This document shows, piece by piece, positions 1 through 8,314 of a stretch of DNA of 64,000 nucleotides (within the stretch, counting starts at the first letter, position 1; each line of letters begins with the position of its first letter). The notes under the pieces are model-generated. The model made no database searches. It had not been told where the DNA came from and saw only the letters and a program-made list of their open reading frames with translations. The DNA is from Salipiger abyssi (lineage in GTDB: Bacteria > Pseudomonadota > Alphaproteobacteria > Rhodobacterales > Rhodobacteraceae), in assembly GCF_001975705.1 (NCBI RefSeq), contig NZ_CP015093.1:744001-808000 (forward strand), in the 5' to 3' direction. Both the position numbers and the translations under genes were made by a program.

Positions 1-170
1 GACATGACCTCGTCGAGATGCCCGTCGAGATGCGGTGCGGCGGCGGCCTTGGTGGTGATTTCGATATCGCCGTTGATGACAAGCGTGTCGTCATCCGCCC
101 CGCCCGCGACAAGCACCGGAGCGGTCAGGGCCAGCATGGCGGCGGCAGCCGTCAGCGTCTTGAAAATCAT
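1..170 (-). CDS. soxA: SoxA, diheme cytochrome c subunit of SoxAX (N-terminal part only)
   Basis: The gene runs off the left edge, so only the first 56 codons are visible. They encode a signal peptide beginning MIFKTLTAAA and a mature start with a run of acidic residues, then 'VINGDIEITTK'. No heme motif lies in the visible part. A purine-rich ribosome-binding site (GGGAGGGAA) precedes the ATG. It follows soxX-soxY-soxZ in the order known from Paracoccus and related bacteria. In that family SoxA pairs with SoxX in the periplasm and attaches thiosulfate to the SoxY carrier cysteine. The assignment therefore rests mainly on position and the exported N-terminus. Confidence 0.75.
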   Translation of the reverse strand, partial: MIFKTLTAAAAMLALTAPVLVAGGADDDTLVINGDIEITTKAAAAPHLDGHLDEVM

Positions 171-230
171 GTAGGTTCCCTCCCTGGAAAGCCCCGTCCC
201 GCACCTCTGCGGGACAGGGCGATTTTTGGC

Positions 231-560
231 TCAGCCGATGGCGATTTTTTTGCTTTCTTCGTAGACCGACCCGTCATCGTCGTACCAGGTGAACTTGAAT
301 TCACCGGCTTCGGGCACGGTGGCCTCGAATTCGAAATAGGGGTTGGTCGAGATCGCCGGCTCCATCGTCACGTCGATCACGCTCTCGCCGTTGAACTCGC
401 AGGTGAAGCGGTTGATGATCGAGCGCGGGATCACGTTGCCGCTGCTGTCCTTGCGCTGGCCCGATTCCATCGGGTGGCTGATGAGCGTCTTGATGGTGAT
501 GGCCTCACCGGCCGATGCCGATTTCGGGACCTTGACGCGGGGTTTGACACCGTCTGCCAT
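231..560 (-). CDS. soxZ: SoxZ, sulfur carrier partner subunit
   Basis: This 109-residue protein has no signal peptide. It starts MADGVKPRVKVP and carries the family's 'ISHPMESGQRKD' segment near residues 28-39 and a beta-rich C-terminus. SoxZ binds SoxY, and the heterodimer carries sulfur intermediates between Sox enzymes in the periplasm. The lack of its own export signal fits co-export with SoxY, whose Tat signal is encoded just upstream. The gap to soxY is 33 bases and soxA follows at 60 bases, so one transcript is likely. Confidence 0.97.
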   Translation of the reverse strand: MADGVKPRVKVPKSASAGEAITIKTLISHPMESGQRKDSSGNVIPRSIINRFTCEFNGESVIDVTMEPAISTNPYFEFEATVPEAGEFKFTWYDDDGSVYEESKKIAIG

Positions 561-593
561 GTGTTCTGTCTCCTGAAATTCTGGTTATGCCGA

Positions 594-1013
594 TCAGCCG
601 CCGCAGCCGCCGATGGTCACTTTCACGGTCTTGCTGGCGCGGGCAAAGGAGCCGTCGGCCAGTTTCGCGATGGCCACGACATCCTGCGTGCCGGCAAGCC
701 GGATGCGGGTCGAGGCGTATTGCGAGGCGGCCAGCGGGCCAAAGGCGAACTTGGCCACGCCCGGGGTCGGGTTGCCGGTGGCCAGCACCAGGATCTCCGA
801 GGCGCCGTCGGCGCTCACTTCGATCGGCACGGTGTTGCCGTTCTCGGCAATCTCCGGCGCGGTCAGGTCGAGCCCGGTATCGGCCATCTCGGCCCCGCCG
901 GTGAACTCGGCGATCCATTCTTCCGTGGTGGCGGCATAGGCGCCTTTCGGCAGCATGGCGACCAGCGCGGCGGCGGCGCCCACGGCAAGGGTTTCACGAC
1001 GTGTGAATTCCAT
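594..1013 (-). CDS. soxY: SoxY, thiosulfate/sulfur carrier protein
   Basis: The 139-residue protein has a Tat signal (residues 1-27, twin arginine in TRRETLAVG) and ends in GGCGG. Cys137 on this flexible tail is the known covalent attachment site for sulfur intermediates in the SoxYZ complex. Length and tail match the family exactly. It lies between soxX and soxZ in the same orientation with short gaps, so stoichiometric co-expression with soxZ is expected. Confidence 0.98.
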   Translation of the reverse strand: MEFTRRETLAVGAAAALVAMLPKGAYAATTEEWIAEFTGGAEMADTGLDLTAPEIAENGNTVPIEVSADGASEILVLATGNPTPGVAKFAFGPLAASQYASTRIRLAGTQDVVAIAKLADGSFARASKTVKVTIGGCGG

Positions 1014-1050
1014 GTTTCCGTTTCTCCTAAACTGTTTCGGGTCGCGTGCG

Positions 1051-1527
1051 TCAGTTGTCTTTCAGCGTCATGAGGAACGCGACCACGTCCTCGACATCCT
1101 GGGCCGACAGGATCGGCTCGATCGGATCCGGTGCCGCCTTGCCGGTGTAAGCGTCGCCCGGGCGGATGAACCCGCTGGTCTTGTAGAAGGCCGGCATCAC
1201 CGTGCCGTCGAAGGTCTTCTTCGCGTTCACGAGAATGCCGCGCAGCTCTTCGGGGGTGCGATACTCGCCGATACCGTCGAGCACCGGGCCGACCTCGCCC
1301 TGAAACGGCACATCGGGCAGCGCCGCCACGGCGTGGCAGGACACGCAGTTGCCCATCGATTTCTCGGAAAAGATCTGACGCCCCTTGTCGACATCGCCGG
1401 CAGAGCCGGTCAGCGAGGCCTCGACCTCACCGTATTCCCCGAAGGCGACATCGTCGGGCGCGACCACATTGGCGAATGCCGCGCTCGCAGCCAACACGGC
1501 TGCCACTGTCAATCCAGTAAGCCTCAT
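1051..1527 (-). CDS. soxX: SoxX, monoheme cytochrome c subunit of SoxAX
   Basis: A 158-residue exported protein with a signal peptide (about residues 1-19), one heme c site CVSCH (Cys61, Cys64, His65) and a likely distal Met ligand at Met111 in 'GTVMPAF'. SoxX forms the periplasmic SoxAX complex that oxidatively links thiosulfate to SoxY. It is the first gene after the 128-base soxW-soxX gap, which carries a perfect inverted repeat. It therefore probably starts the structural transcript soxX-Y-Z-A. Confidence 0.97.
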   Translation of the reverse strand: MRLTGLTVAAVLAASAAFANVVAPDDVAFGEYGEVEASLTGSAGDVDKGRQIFSEKSMGNCVSCHAVAALPDVPFQGEVGPVLDGIGEYRTPEELRGILVNAKKTFDGTVMPAFYKTSGFIRPGDAYTGKAAPDPIEPILSAQDVEDVVAFLMTLKDN

Positions 1528-1617
1528 ATTCCCTCCCTTGGCTCCTCAGACCTTGCTGGCCTGTTCCTCCTAGCTGTCGCATACCGTAGTCCACCGCGAC
1601 CCATTCACGCAACATCA

Positions 1618-1638
1618 AATTCACAGAAATGAATTATT
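1618..1638. promoter_or_regulatory. Candidate SoxR operator in the soxW-soxX gap
   Basis: The gap contains a perfect inverted repeat, AATTCA (1618-1623) and TGAATT (1630-1635) separated by six bases. Its right half belongs to the 10-mer ATGAATTATT (1629-1638). The same 10-mer, on the other strand, lies in the soxS-soxV gap (3011-3020). ArsR-family proteins bind short AT-rich dyads of this kind, and SoxR is reported to bind both corresponding gaps in relatives. The match is seen in the sequence; the binding is inferred. Confidence 0.6.
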
Positions 1639-1655
1639 GATGATACCGCCGCAGC

Positions 1656-2240
1656 TCAGTCGGTCTTGCCGTTCGCGCGTTCCTGGATGCGGCGCGCGTG
1701 GTAGCGCTGGAAATCCTCGCCGTTATCAAGCTCGTACCGCTTCTCGTTCACCCAGGTGAACATATCGAGCGTGGTGCCCTTGCCGAAGGCGCCCGGCATC
1801 ACCGCCACCGCCGACTCGATGGCCGTGGCGCCCTCCTCCACCTCTTCGGGCAGGAAGATGATGTTGGGGGTGAACAGCACCCGCCACTTCGCGGCGGCCT
1901 CCTTTTCCGACATCGATTCCCCGTCGAAATCGGTGATCTCGGTGTCGCCATGCAGGTTCACCTGCACGACAAAGAAATTCTCCTCGATATAGGCCGCCAC
2001 ATCGTCCTGGGAGAACACCTCCTCATGCATCTTGTGGCAGTAGATGCAGCCGCGCTGCTCGACAAAGAGCACCAGCCGCTTGCCCTCGTCATTGGCCTCC
2101 GCCAGATCCTCGCGCAGATCCTTGAAGGTGTCGCGCATCCAGGGCTCCTTGTAGAGCCCGTCATCGCCCATCGGGGCCACGTCGGCCCAGACCGGCAAGG
2201 CGATGGCCGCGGCAAGGGCGGCCCCGATCCATGCTTTCAT
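1656..2240 (-). CDS. soxW: SoxW, periplasmic thioredoxin of the sox locus
   Basis: This 194-residue protein has a signal peptide (1-19, ending PVWAD) and a thioredoxin-like active site, CIYC at Cys65-Cys68. It lies directly downstream of soxV. In Paracoccus, SoxV passes electrons across the membrane to SoxW, which keeps Sox components in the active reduced state. The 13-base gap to soxV supports an operon. The 128-base gap after it, with an operator-like dyad, suggests a second promoter ahead of soxX. Confidence 0.93.
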   Translation of the reverse strand: MKAWIGAALAAAIALPVWADVAPMGDDGLYKEPWMRDTFKDLREDLAEANDEGKRLVLFVEQRGCIYCHKMHEEVFSQDDVAAYIEENFFVVQVNLHGDTEITDFDGESMSEKEAAAKWRVLFTPNIIFLPEEVEEGATAIESAVAVMPGAFGKGTTLDMFTWVNEKRYELDNGEDFQRYHARRIQERANGKTD

Positions 2241-2253
2241 TCTCTCCTCCTCC

Positions 2254-2991
2254 TCAGCTCAGCGACGTCCAGCTCGGGAACGTCTCGATCATCCACTGGG
2301 CGATGATGTTGACGCTGTCGGTCGCGATCAGCACCGCGAACAGGATCAGCATCGCGCCCATGAGTTTCTCGACATATTGCAGCTTGCTGCGGTGCCGCGC
2401 GGTCCAGCGCAGGAACGGCCCCGAGAACAGCGCCGCGATCACGAAGGGCGCGGTCATGCCGACGCCGTAGACAAAGAGCAGCAGCCCGCCCCGGCCGAGA
2501 TCGCCCATACCGCTGGCGATCATCAGGATCGAGGCCAGCGCCGGGCCGACGCAGGGCGTCCAGCCGAACCCGAAGGCCAGCCCCATGACATAGGCGCCCA
2601 GCACCGAGGTCGGCTCCGCCTTCGACTCCATCCGCGCCTCGCGATAGAGCAGCGGCACCCGGATCACGCCGAGGAAATGCAGCCCGAAGATCAGCAGCAC
2701 CGCCGCCGCCACATAGGAGAGCGGCCGCTTCCAGTCGGCAAAGGCCTGCCCCACCGCCGTCGCCCCCATGCCGAGCAGCACAAAGATCGTGGTGACGCCG
2801 GCGGCAAAGAACAGAGCTGAGAGCACCAGCCGCTTCTGCGCGCCGGGCGCGAGCCCCGAATCGTCGCGCAGCTCGGTCATCGAGATCCCGGCCATGTAGC
2901 AGAGGTAGAACGGCACCATCGGCAGGATGCAGGGCGTGAAAAAGCTGAGCAGACCGGCCAATGCCGCACCTGCAAAGGAAATCTCCAGCAC
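2254..2991 (-). CDS. soxV: SoxV, CcdA/DsbD-type membrane thiol electron transporter
   Basis: A polytopic membrane protein of about 245 residues with the two CcdA-family cysteine motifs, 'FFTPCILP' near the N-terminus and 'GWTPCVGP' in the middle. It moves reducing equivalents from cytoplasmic thioredoxin to SoxW. An upstream in-frame GTG at 3006 would add MRGGT. I prefer the GTG at 2991 because the purine run GGGGAGG lies just before it, while the longer form would place that site inside the gene. It diverges from soxS. Confidence 0.92.
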   Translation of the reverse strand: MLEISFAGAALAGLLSFFTPCILPMVPFYLCYMAGISMTELRDDSGLAPGAQKRLVLSALFFAAGVTTIFVLLGMGATAVGQAFADWKRPLSYVAAAVLLIFGLHFLGVIRVPLLYREARMESKAEPTSVLGAYVMGLAFGFGWTPCVGPALASILMIASGMGDLGRGGLLLFVYGVGMTAPFVIAALFSGPFLRWTARHRSKLQYVEKLMGAMLILFAVLIATDSVNIIAQWMIETFPSWTSLS

Positions 2992-3010
2992 GGTGCCTCC
3001 CCTCACCTTG

Positions 3011-3044
3011 AATAATTCATATATTCATATTACGTTGAATGAAC
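3011..3044. promoter_or_regulatory. Divergent soxV/soxS control region with SoxR operator-like repeats
   Basis: The short gap between the divergent soxV and soxS genes is strikingly AT-rich. It holds AATAATTCAT (3011-3020), a second ATTCAT (3023-3028) and TTGAATGAAC (3035-3044). ATTCA (3023-3027) and TGAAT (3036-3040) form an inverted repeat. The first 10-mer is the exact reverse complement of the one in the soxW-soxX gap. One regulator, presumably SoxR encoded next door, could control both directions. Confidence 0.6.
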
Positions 3045-3066
3045 GTCGCTCGTCAATCGGTGTGCC

Positions 3067-3477
3067 ATGGCATTCATCAGAACTCTCGCCGGGGCTGCGC
3101 TCTCGGTGCTGCTGCTGGCAGGATCGGCCATGGCCGAAATCCGTCTGGTGATGGTCGAGCAGCCGGGCTGTGCCTATTGTGCCCAATGGGACGCACAGAT
3201 TGCACCGGCCTACCCCAACACAGCCGAGGGGCGTTTCGCGCCGCTTTTGCGTGCAGATTTGCGACAGGGTCCGCCCGAAGGCGTGAGTTATAAGCGTAAA
3301 GTCTTGTTCACTCCCACATTTATTCTGATAGAAGACGGGGACGAACTGGCTCGGCTGGAGGGGTATCCGGGCGAGGATTTCTTTTGGCCACTGCTCTCGC
3401 AACTGCTTGAGCGACACACAGATTTCGACCCGGCAGCGGTTTTGGTAACGCCGGCGGAACCTCTGGAGGGTGGGTGA
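3067..3477 (+). CDS. soxS: SoxS, periplasmic thioredoxin-like protein
   Basis: A 136-residue exported protein with a signal peptide (1-23) and a thioredoxin-type CAYC motif (Cys35-Cys38) in 'EQPGCAYCAQW'. Paracoccus SoxS is a periplasmic thiol reductant that keeps SoxY in an active state. The gene diverges from soxV, and its stop overlaps the start region of soxR, indicating translational coupling. Its length matches known SoxS proteins. Confidence 0.92.
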   Translation: MAFIRTLAGAALSVLLLAGSAMAEIRLVMVEQPGCAYCAQWDAQIAPAYPNTAEGRFAPLLRADLRQGPPEGVSYKRKVLFTPTFILIEDGDELARLEGYPGEDFFWPLLSQLLERHTDFDPAAVLVTPAEPLEGG

Positions 3478-3827
3478 TGAACATGGCGCTTCCCGTGATC
3501 CATGACGATCTGAGCGAGGAGGAGCTCGACCGGATCGTCGACAAGGCGACCACCGCGTCGGCCTTTCTGAAAGCGATCAGCCACGAAGGGCGGCTGATGA
3601 TCCTCTGTCACCTGGTGACCGGGGAAAAATCCGTGACGGAACTTGAAGAGCTGCTGTCCGCCCGCCAGGCGGCCGTGTCGCAGCAGCTCTCCCGGCTGCG
3701 TCTCGAAGGGCTCGTGGTGCCGCGCCGCGACGGCAAGGCGATCTATTACCGCCTCGCCGATCACCGGCCCCGGCGCATGCTGGAATGCGTCTACGAGCTG
3801 TTCTGCAACGACGACGACGAGGCCTAG
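3477..3827 (+). CDS. soxR: SoxR, ArsR-family sox repressor with a BigR/SqrR-type cysteine pair
   Basis: A 116-residue winged-helix protein with an ArsR core ('RQAAVSQQLSRLRLEGLV', recognition helix near 63-72, wing 'PRRDGKAIYYRL'). Cys44 (in 'MILCHL') and Cys104 (in 'LECVYELF') occupy the positions of the two persulfide-sensing cysteines of the BigR/SqrR/SoxR subgroup; a third is Cys110. SoxR is expected to repress sox genes until sulfane sulfur links the pair. Three starts cluster here (GTG 3474, ATG 3477, ATG 3483). ATG 3477 has the best spacing to GGAGGG. Confidence 0.93.
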   Translation: MNMALPVIHDDLSEEELDRIVDKATTASAFLKAISHEGRLMILCHLVTGEKSVTELEELLSARQAAVSQQLSRLRLEGLVVPRRDGKAIYYRLADHRPRRMLECVYELFCNDDDEA

Positions 3828-3952
3828 GCCCGCCACCCTGTCGCAGCTGCGGGAACCGCGTACCGCCTGACGTGACGCCCCACTTGAGAAATCCGGCATC
3901 CCCGGACATACTCCTGAGCCACGGCGTCACTGGCGCCCTGGGAGGATTCACG

Positions 3953-5011
3953 ATGTTTGACGTGCTGAGCGAGCACCATCTGGTCGCCCTGATCGGGCTG
4001 GGCAGCGGCATATTGCTTGGGCTGGCGGCGCGGCTCGGGCGGTTCTGCACCCTCGGCGCCATCGAAGATCTGCTCTATGGTGGCTCCGCCCTGCGCATGC
4101 GCATGTGGGGCGTGGCGATTGGCACCGCGATCGTCGGCAGCTTCGCCCTGATGGCCGCCGGGCTGTTCGACGGCGGCGCGACCTATTACCTCTCGATCCG
4201 CTGGATGCCGCTGGCCTCGATCCTCGGCGGGCTGATGTTCGGCTATGGCATGGCGCTGGCGGGCAATTGCGGCTACGGCGCCATCGCCCGTCTCGGCGGC
4301 GGCGATCTGCGCAGCTTCGTCATCGTGCTGGTCATGGGCGTCTCCACCTTCGTGGTGCTGGCGGGCCCGCTGGCGCCGCTCCGCGCGATGGCCTTTCCGC
4401 AAGAGGAGGTGATCACCGCCACGCCGCCCGGCATCGCCCATCACCTCGCTGGCGCCACCGGCCTCGCCCCCCATGCCATCGGCATCGCGCTCGGCGCCCT
4501 GCTGCTGGCGGTCTCGCTGGCGTCGAAACCGCTCTGGGCCAAGCCCCGGCACATCTTCTGGGCCGCCATGGTCGGGCTCGGCGTGATCCTCGCCTGGGCC
4601 GGCACCGCCTGGGTGGCGCGCACCGGCTTCGAGGGGCTGCCGGTGGTCTCTCACAGCTTCGCCGCACCGCTGGGCGACACCATCCTGTGGTGGATGACCG
4701 GTTCCGTGCGTCCGCTCTCCTTCGCCGTGGGCTCGGTCGCCGGCGTCTGGACCGGCGCCTTCCTCGGCTCGCTGATCAAGGGGCATTTCCGCTGGGAAGC
4801 CTGCGAAGACCCGCGCGAGCTGCGCCGCCAGATCGTCGGCGCGGCGCTGATGGGCGCGGGCGCGGTCATCGCCATGGGTTGCACCATCGGTCAGGGGCTC
4901 TCGGCCTTCTCGGTGCTGGCCTTCTCCGCCCCGGTCACCATGGCGGCGATATTTGCCGGCGCCGCCTTCGGCCTGCGCCAGCTCATCGTCGGCTTCCAGC
5001 CCGCCGAATAA
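3953..5011 (+). CDS. soxT: SoxT-like YeeE/YedE-family sulfur transporter
   Basis: A 352-residue, highly hydrophobic protein built as two related halves, each with a family cysteine motif: 'GNCGYGA' in the first and 'GCTIGQG' near the C-terminus. YeeE/YedE proteins import thiosulfate or related sulfur species, and the member beside soxR is called SoxT in other sox clusters. The ATG at 3953 follows a strong GGGAGGA site. It lies 125 bases after soxR in the same direction. Whether it supplies substrate or signals sulfur to SoxR cannot be told from sequence. Confidence 0.78.
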   Translation: MFDVLSEHHLVALIGLGSGILLGLAARLGRFCTLGAIEDLLYGGSALRMRMWGVAIGTAIVGSFALMAAGLFDGGATYYLSIRWMPLASILGGLMFGYGMALAGNCGYGAIARLGGGDLRSFVIVLVMGVSTFVVLAGPLAPLRAMAFPQEEVITATPPGIAHHLAGATGLAPHAIGIALGALLLAVSLASKPLWAKPRHIFWAAMVGLGVILAWAGTAWVARTGFEGLPVVSHSFAAPLGDTILWWMTGSVRPLSFAVGSVAGVWTGAFLGSLIKGHFRWEACEDPRELRRQIVGAALMGAGAVIAMGCTIGQGLSAFSVLAFSAPVTMAAIFAGAAFGLRQLIVGFQPAE

Positions 5012-5045
5012 CCGGGGCCGGGGGCATCAGAGCCGCCCCCTGCCG

Positions 5046-5067
5046 TTCATCTTTCTGCAAATACTCC
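5046..5067 (+). repeat. Bipartite intergenic repeat, subtype A, copy 1
   Basis: TTCATCTTTC, three bases, then AAATACTCC. It lies between the convergent ends of soxT and ribE. Three further subtype A copies and two copies of a related subtype B occur in this window, all outside genes. Confidence 0.8.
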
Positions 5068-5094
5068 AAAACACCCGTGCCACCGGCGCGGCGC

Positions 5095-5682
5095 TCAGGA
5101 CATCTCCGCCAGCCGCGCCACATAGCGCGCCATGGTGTCGATCTCGAGATTGATCCGGTCGCCCACGGCCACCCCGCCCCAGGTCGTCGCGTCCTTGGTA
5201 TGCGGGATGAAGTTGATGCCGAACACCGCGCCCTGCACCTCGTTCACCGTCAGCGAGGTGCCGTTCAGCGCCACCGAGCCCTTGGGCGCGATGAATTTCG
5301 CCAGATCGTCGGGCGCGCGGAACTGCACCCGGGTCGAGTCGCCCTCGTCCGAGATCGCCACGATCTCGGCCAGCCCGTCCACATGGCCCGACACGATATG
5401 CCCGCCAAGCTCGTCGCCCACCTTCAGCGCGCGTTCGAGATTGATCCGCTTGCCCTCGGTCCAGGTGCCGAGATTGGATTTCGACAGGGTCTCGGCGCTG
5501 ATCTGCACATCGAACCAGTCCTCGCCCAGATCCACCACCGTGAGGCAGACACCGTCGCAGGCGATGGAGGCGCCGATATCGATGCCCGATGTGTCGTAGG
5601 ACGTGCCGATCCGCGCCGTCAGATCGCCCGCCTGCGTGAGGCTCCGCACCTCGCCCATATCCGTCACGATACCGGTGAACAT
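5095..5682 (-). CDS. ribE: Riboflavin synthase alpha chain
   Basis: A 195-residue protein beginning MFTGIVTDMGEV, the hallmark N-terminus of riboflavin synthase. It has the expected duplicated lumazine-binding barrels, each with an 'SLTV' or 'CLTV' segment ('VCLTVVDLG' in the first, 'TSLTVNEV' in the second). It dismutates two 6,7-dimethyl-8-ribityllumazine molecules to riboflavin. It stands alone here, convergent with soxT and divergent from kpsS; no other rib gene is in the window. Confidence 0.97.
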   Translation of the reverse strand: MFTGIVTDMGEVRSLTQAGDLTARIGTSYDTSGIDIGASIACDGVCLTVVDLGEDWFDVQISAETLSKSNLGTWTEGKRINLERALKVGDELGGHIVSGHVDGLAEIVAISDEGDSTRVQFRAPDDLAKFIAPKGSVALNGTSLTVNEVQGAVFGINFIPHTKDATTWGGVAVGDRINLEIDTMARYVARLAEMS

Positions 5683-5773
5683 CGCATCCTCCTGACCTGC
5701 CCCAAAGAGGCCTTATTTTCGCCGAAAAACCGCGCTAAGCAGTCCGCGTATCTTTCTCCATTACCGGGGCGCC

Positions 5774-7066
5774 ATGACCAAGGCAACCGCTTCCCCCCGC
5801 GTGTTCCTGTTCCTTCAGGGCCCGCACGGACCGTTTTTTCACCGGCTGGCAACCATGCTGCGCAAGGCCGGTTCGCAGGTCTGGCGGGTGGGCTTCAATG
5901 CCGGCGACCGCGCCTTCTGGTTCCATCCCGAAAGCTACATCCCCTTCACCGGCGCGCCGGAGGACTGGCCCGCGACGTTCGAGGCGCTGCTGGCCGAGAA
6001 GGGCGTGACCGATATCGTGCTCTATGGCGACACCCGCCGCATCCATGCCGAGGCGGTGGCGGCGGCGCGGGCGCGCGGGCTGGACGTGCATGTCTTCGAG
6101 GAAGGCTATATGCGCCCCTATTGGGTGACCTATGAGCGCGGCGGCTCGAACGGCCATTCCCGGCTCATGCAGATGAGCATCGACGAGATGCGCGGCGCGC
6201 TGGCGCAGTCCGACATGGAGGCACCGCTGCCCCCCGGTCATTGGGGCGACATGCGCCAGCACATCTTTTACGGCGCGCTCTACCACTGGTTCGTGATGTT
6301 CCGGAACGGCGATTACCGCAATTTCCGCCCGCATCGCGCACAGAGCGTCGGGCAGGAATTCCAGCTCTATCTCAAGCGGCTGCTGCTGATGCCGCTGCAC
6401 CGCGCCGAGCGTCTCGCCGAGACCCGCCGCATCCGCCGCGGCGGATTTCCCTATCACCTCGTGCTGATGCAGCTCGAACACGATGCGAGCTTTCGCGAGC
6501 ACTCGCCCTTCGCCTCCATGACCGAGTTTCTGGAGCTGGTGATCGAGGGCTTTGCCAGGGGCGCGCCCGGTCACCATCATCTGGTTTTCAAGGCGCATCC
6601 GCTCGAGGACGGGCGCGCGCCGGTGCGCCGCACCATCCGCGACATGGCGAAACGGCTGGGCGTCGCCGAGCGGGTGCATTTCGTGCGCGGCGGCAAGCTG
6701 GCGCGGCTGCTCGACGATGCCCGCACCGCCGTCACGGTCAATTCCACCGCCGGTCAGCAGGTGCTGTGGCGCGGGATTCCGCTGAAACTCTTCGGCAATG
6801 CGGTCTATGCCAAGCCGGAATTCGTTTCCGACCAGCCGCTGCCCGCCTTCTTCGCGCAGCCCGCCCGGCCCGACAACCGCGCCTATCGCGATTACCGCCG
6901 CTATCTGCTTGAAACCAGTCAGGTTCCCGGCGGTTTCTACTCCTCTCGCGGGCGCCGCCAGCTGCTGCGGCTGGTGGTCGACATGATGCTCGCGTCAGAC
7001 GATCCTTATGACGCACTGCGTCACGGCACCGCGGCCCCACGGCAACAGTTGCGTCTGGTCCACTGA
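5774..7066 (+). CDS. kpsS: KpsS-like capsule Kdo transferase
   Basis: A 430-residue cytoplasmic protein of the KpsS/LipB capsule family, opening 'RVFLFLQGPHGPFFHRLA' and containing 'VFEEGYMRPYWVTYE' near residues 112-126. KpsS adds the first beta-Kdo residue of the linker that anchors capsule to phosphatidylglycerol; KpsC extends it. The C-terminal third has the family's 'VTVNSTAGQQVLWRGIP' segment. kpsC follows after one gene, so these belong to one capsule locus. The kpsM/kpsT export genes are not in the window. Confidence 0.88.
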   Translation: MTKATASPRVFLFLQGPHGPFFHRLATMLRKAGSQVWRVGFNAGDRAFWFHPESYIPFTGAPEDWPATFEALLAEKGVTDIVLYGDTRRIHAEAVAAARARGLDVHVFEEGYMRPYWVTYERGGSNGHSRLMQMSIDEMRGALAQSDMEAPLPPGHWGDMRQHIFYGALYHWFVMFRNGDYRNFRPHRAQSVGQEFQLYLKRLLLMPLHRAERLAETRRIRRGGFPYHLVLMQLEHDASFREHSPFASMTEFLELVIEGFARGAPGHHHLVFKAHPLEDGRAPVRRTIRDMAKRLGVAERVHFVRGGKLARLLDDARTAVTVNSTAGQQVLWRGIPLKLFGNAVYAKPEFVSDQPLPAFFAQPARPDNRAYRDYRRYLLETSQVPGGFYSSRGRRQLLRLVVDMMLASDDPYDALRHGTAAPRQQLRLVH

Positions 7067-7162
7067 GGGTTTCTGCCCGCCGCGCTGGATTTTGCAGCCG
7101 GATTCCGATAGGTTACCGAAAAAACCTGAGGCAGAACAAGAACAGGTCGAGGAGACCGAGCA

Positions 7163-8314
7163 GTGAAACACTCCCCCAACCGATGGGTGAAGTCCGTCGC
7201 GTTACTGGCCGCGGTGTCCATTCTGGCATCCTGCGGCCTTCCGCGTTCGGGCCCCAACAAACGTGAAATCTTCGCAGGCTCGGTGATGCGCGAAGGCGAC
7301 GCCTTTGTGATCTCGGTCAATGATCGCGTGACCCGTGCCACCGCCGTCGTACCCGCCCTCGGCTTTACCGAGGGCTTCCGCAGCGCCTCTGTCATGGGCT
7401 CGGACACGATCCGCCCGGGCGACACACTGGGCCTGACGGTCTGGGAAAACGTCGATGACGGGCTGCTGGTGGCCGAGGCCGCCAATGCCACGGTGCTCGA
7501 AGAGGTGCAGGTCGACGGCTCGGGCTATATCTTCGTGCCCTATGCCGGCCGCATCCGCGCCTCCGGGAACTCGCCCGAAGCGGTGCGCCGCATCATCACC
7601 GACCGGCTTTCCGAACAGACCCCGGATCCGCAGGTCGAGGTCCGCCGCCTCGCCGGCGACGGCTCGACCGTGAGCCTCGTCGGCGCCGTGGGCGGCCAGG
7701 GGGTCTATGCCATCGAGCGCCCCACCCGCACGCTGGCCTCGATGATCGCCCGCGCCGGCGGCATCACCATCTCGCCCGAGATCGCCCAGATCTCGGTGAT
7801 CCGCGGCCAGCAGACCGAAAAGATCTGGTTCCAGGATCTCTACGACAATCCCAGCTTCGACATTGCGCTGCGCGGCGGCGACAAGATCCTCGTCGAAGAG
7901 GACACCCGTTCCTTCACCTCGCTCGGCGCCACCGGCGCGCAGGCCCGCGTGCCCTTCGAGAGCCAGACGCTTTCCGCCGTCGAGGCGATCGCACAGGTCG
8001 GCGGGCTGCTGCCCACCGCCGCCGATCCCACCGGCGTCTTCGTGTTCCGCAACGAACCGGCAGAGATCGCCAATCAGGTGCTGGGCCGCTCCGATCTCGT
8101 GGGAGCGCAGCGCATGGTCTATGTGCTCGATCTCACCCAGCCCAACGGCATGTTCATGGCGCGCGATTTCGTCATCCGCGATCAGGACACGCTCTATGTC
8201 ACCGAAGCGCCCTATGCGCAGTGGAGCAAGACGATCTCGTCTCTGACCGGATCGCTGAGCGCGGTCAGCACGCTGGCCACCACTGCCACCGCCGTTCAGG
8301 GAAGCGGGGGCTGA
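7163..8314 (+). CDS. Wza/KpsD-type polysaccharide export lipoprotein
   Basis: A 383-residue lipoprotein: signal peptide ending 'VSILASC', so Cys24 is the likely lipidated residue. A polysaccharide-export (Poly_export) domain follows ('RPGDTLGLTVWENVDDG', near residues 80-96), then SLBB-like segments ('VSLVGAVGGQGVYAIE'). Such proteins form the outer-membrane exit for capsule or exopolysaccharide. It starts with GTG after a good AGGAG site and sits between kpsS and kpsC, so it probably exports the same polymer. The C-terminus resembles the shorter KpsD-like forms of Rhodobacterales. Confidence 0.87.
   Translation: MKHSPNRWVKSVALLAAVSILASCGLPRSGPNKREIFAGSVMREGDAFVISVNDRVTRATAVVPALGFTEGFRSASVMGSDTIRPGDTLGLTVWENVDDGLLVAEAANATVLEEVQVDGSGYIFVPYAGRIRASGNSPEAVRRIITDRLSEQTPDPQVEVRRLAGDGSTVSLVGAVGGQGVYAIERPTRTLASMIARAGGITISPEIAQISVIRGQQTEKIWFQDLYDNPSFDIALRGGDKILVEEDTRSFTSLGATGAQARVPFESQTLSAVEAIAQVGGLLPTAADPTGVFVFRNEPAEIANQVLGRSDLVGAQRMVYVLDLTQPNGMFMARDFVIRDQDTLYVTEAPYAQWSKTISSLTGSLSAVSTLATTATAVQGSGG

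Noticed and set aside
4105..6135. A 676-residue plus-strand frame over soxT, ribE and kpsS
   Set aside because: It is out of frame with soxT and kpsS and antisense to ribE. Its composition is dominated by Arg, Ala and His without motifs.
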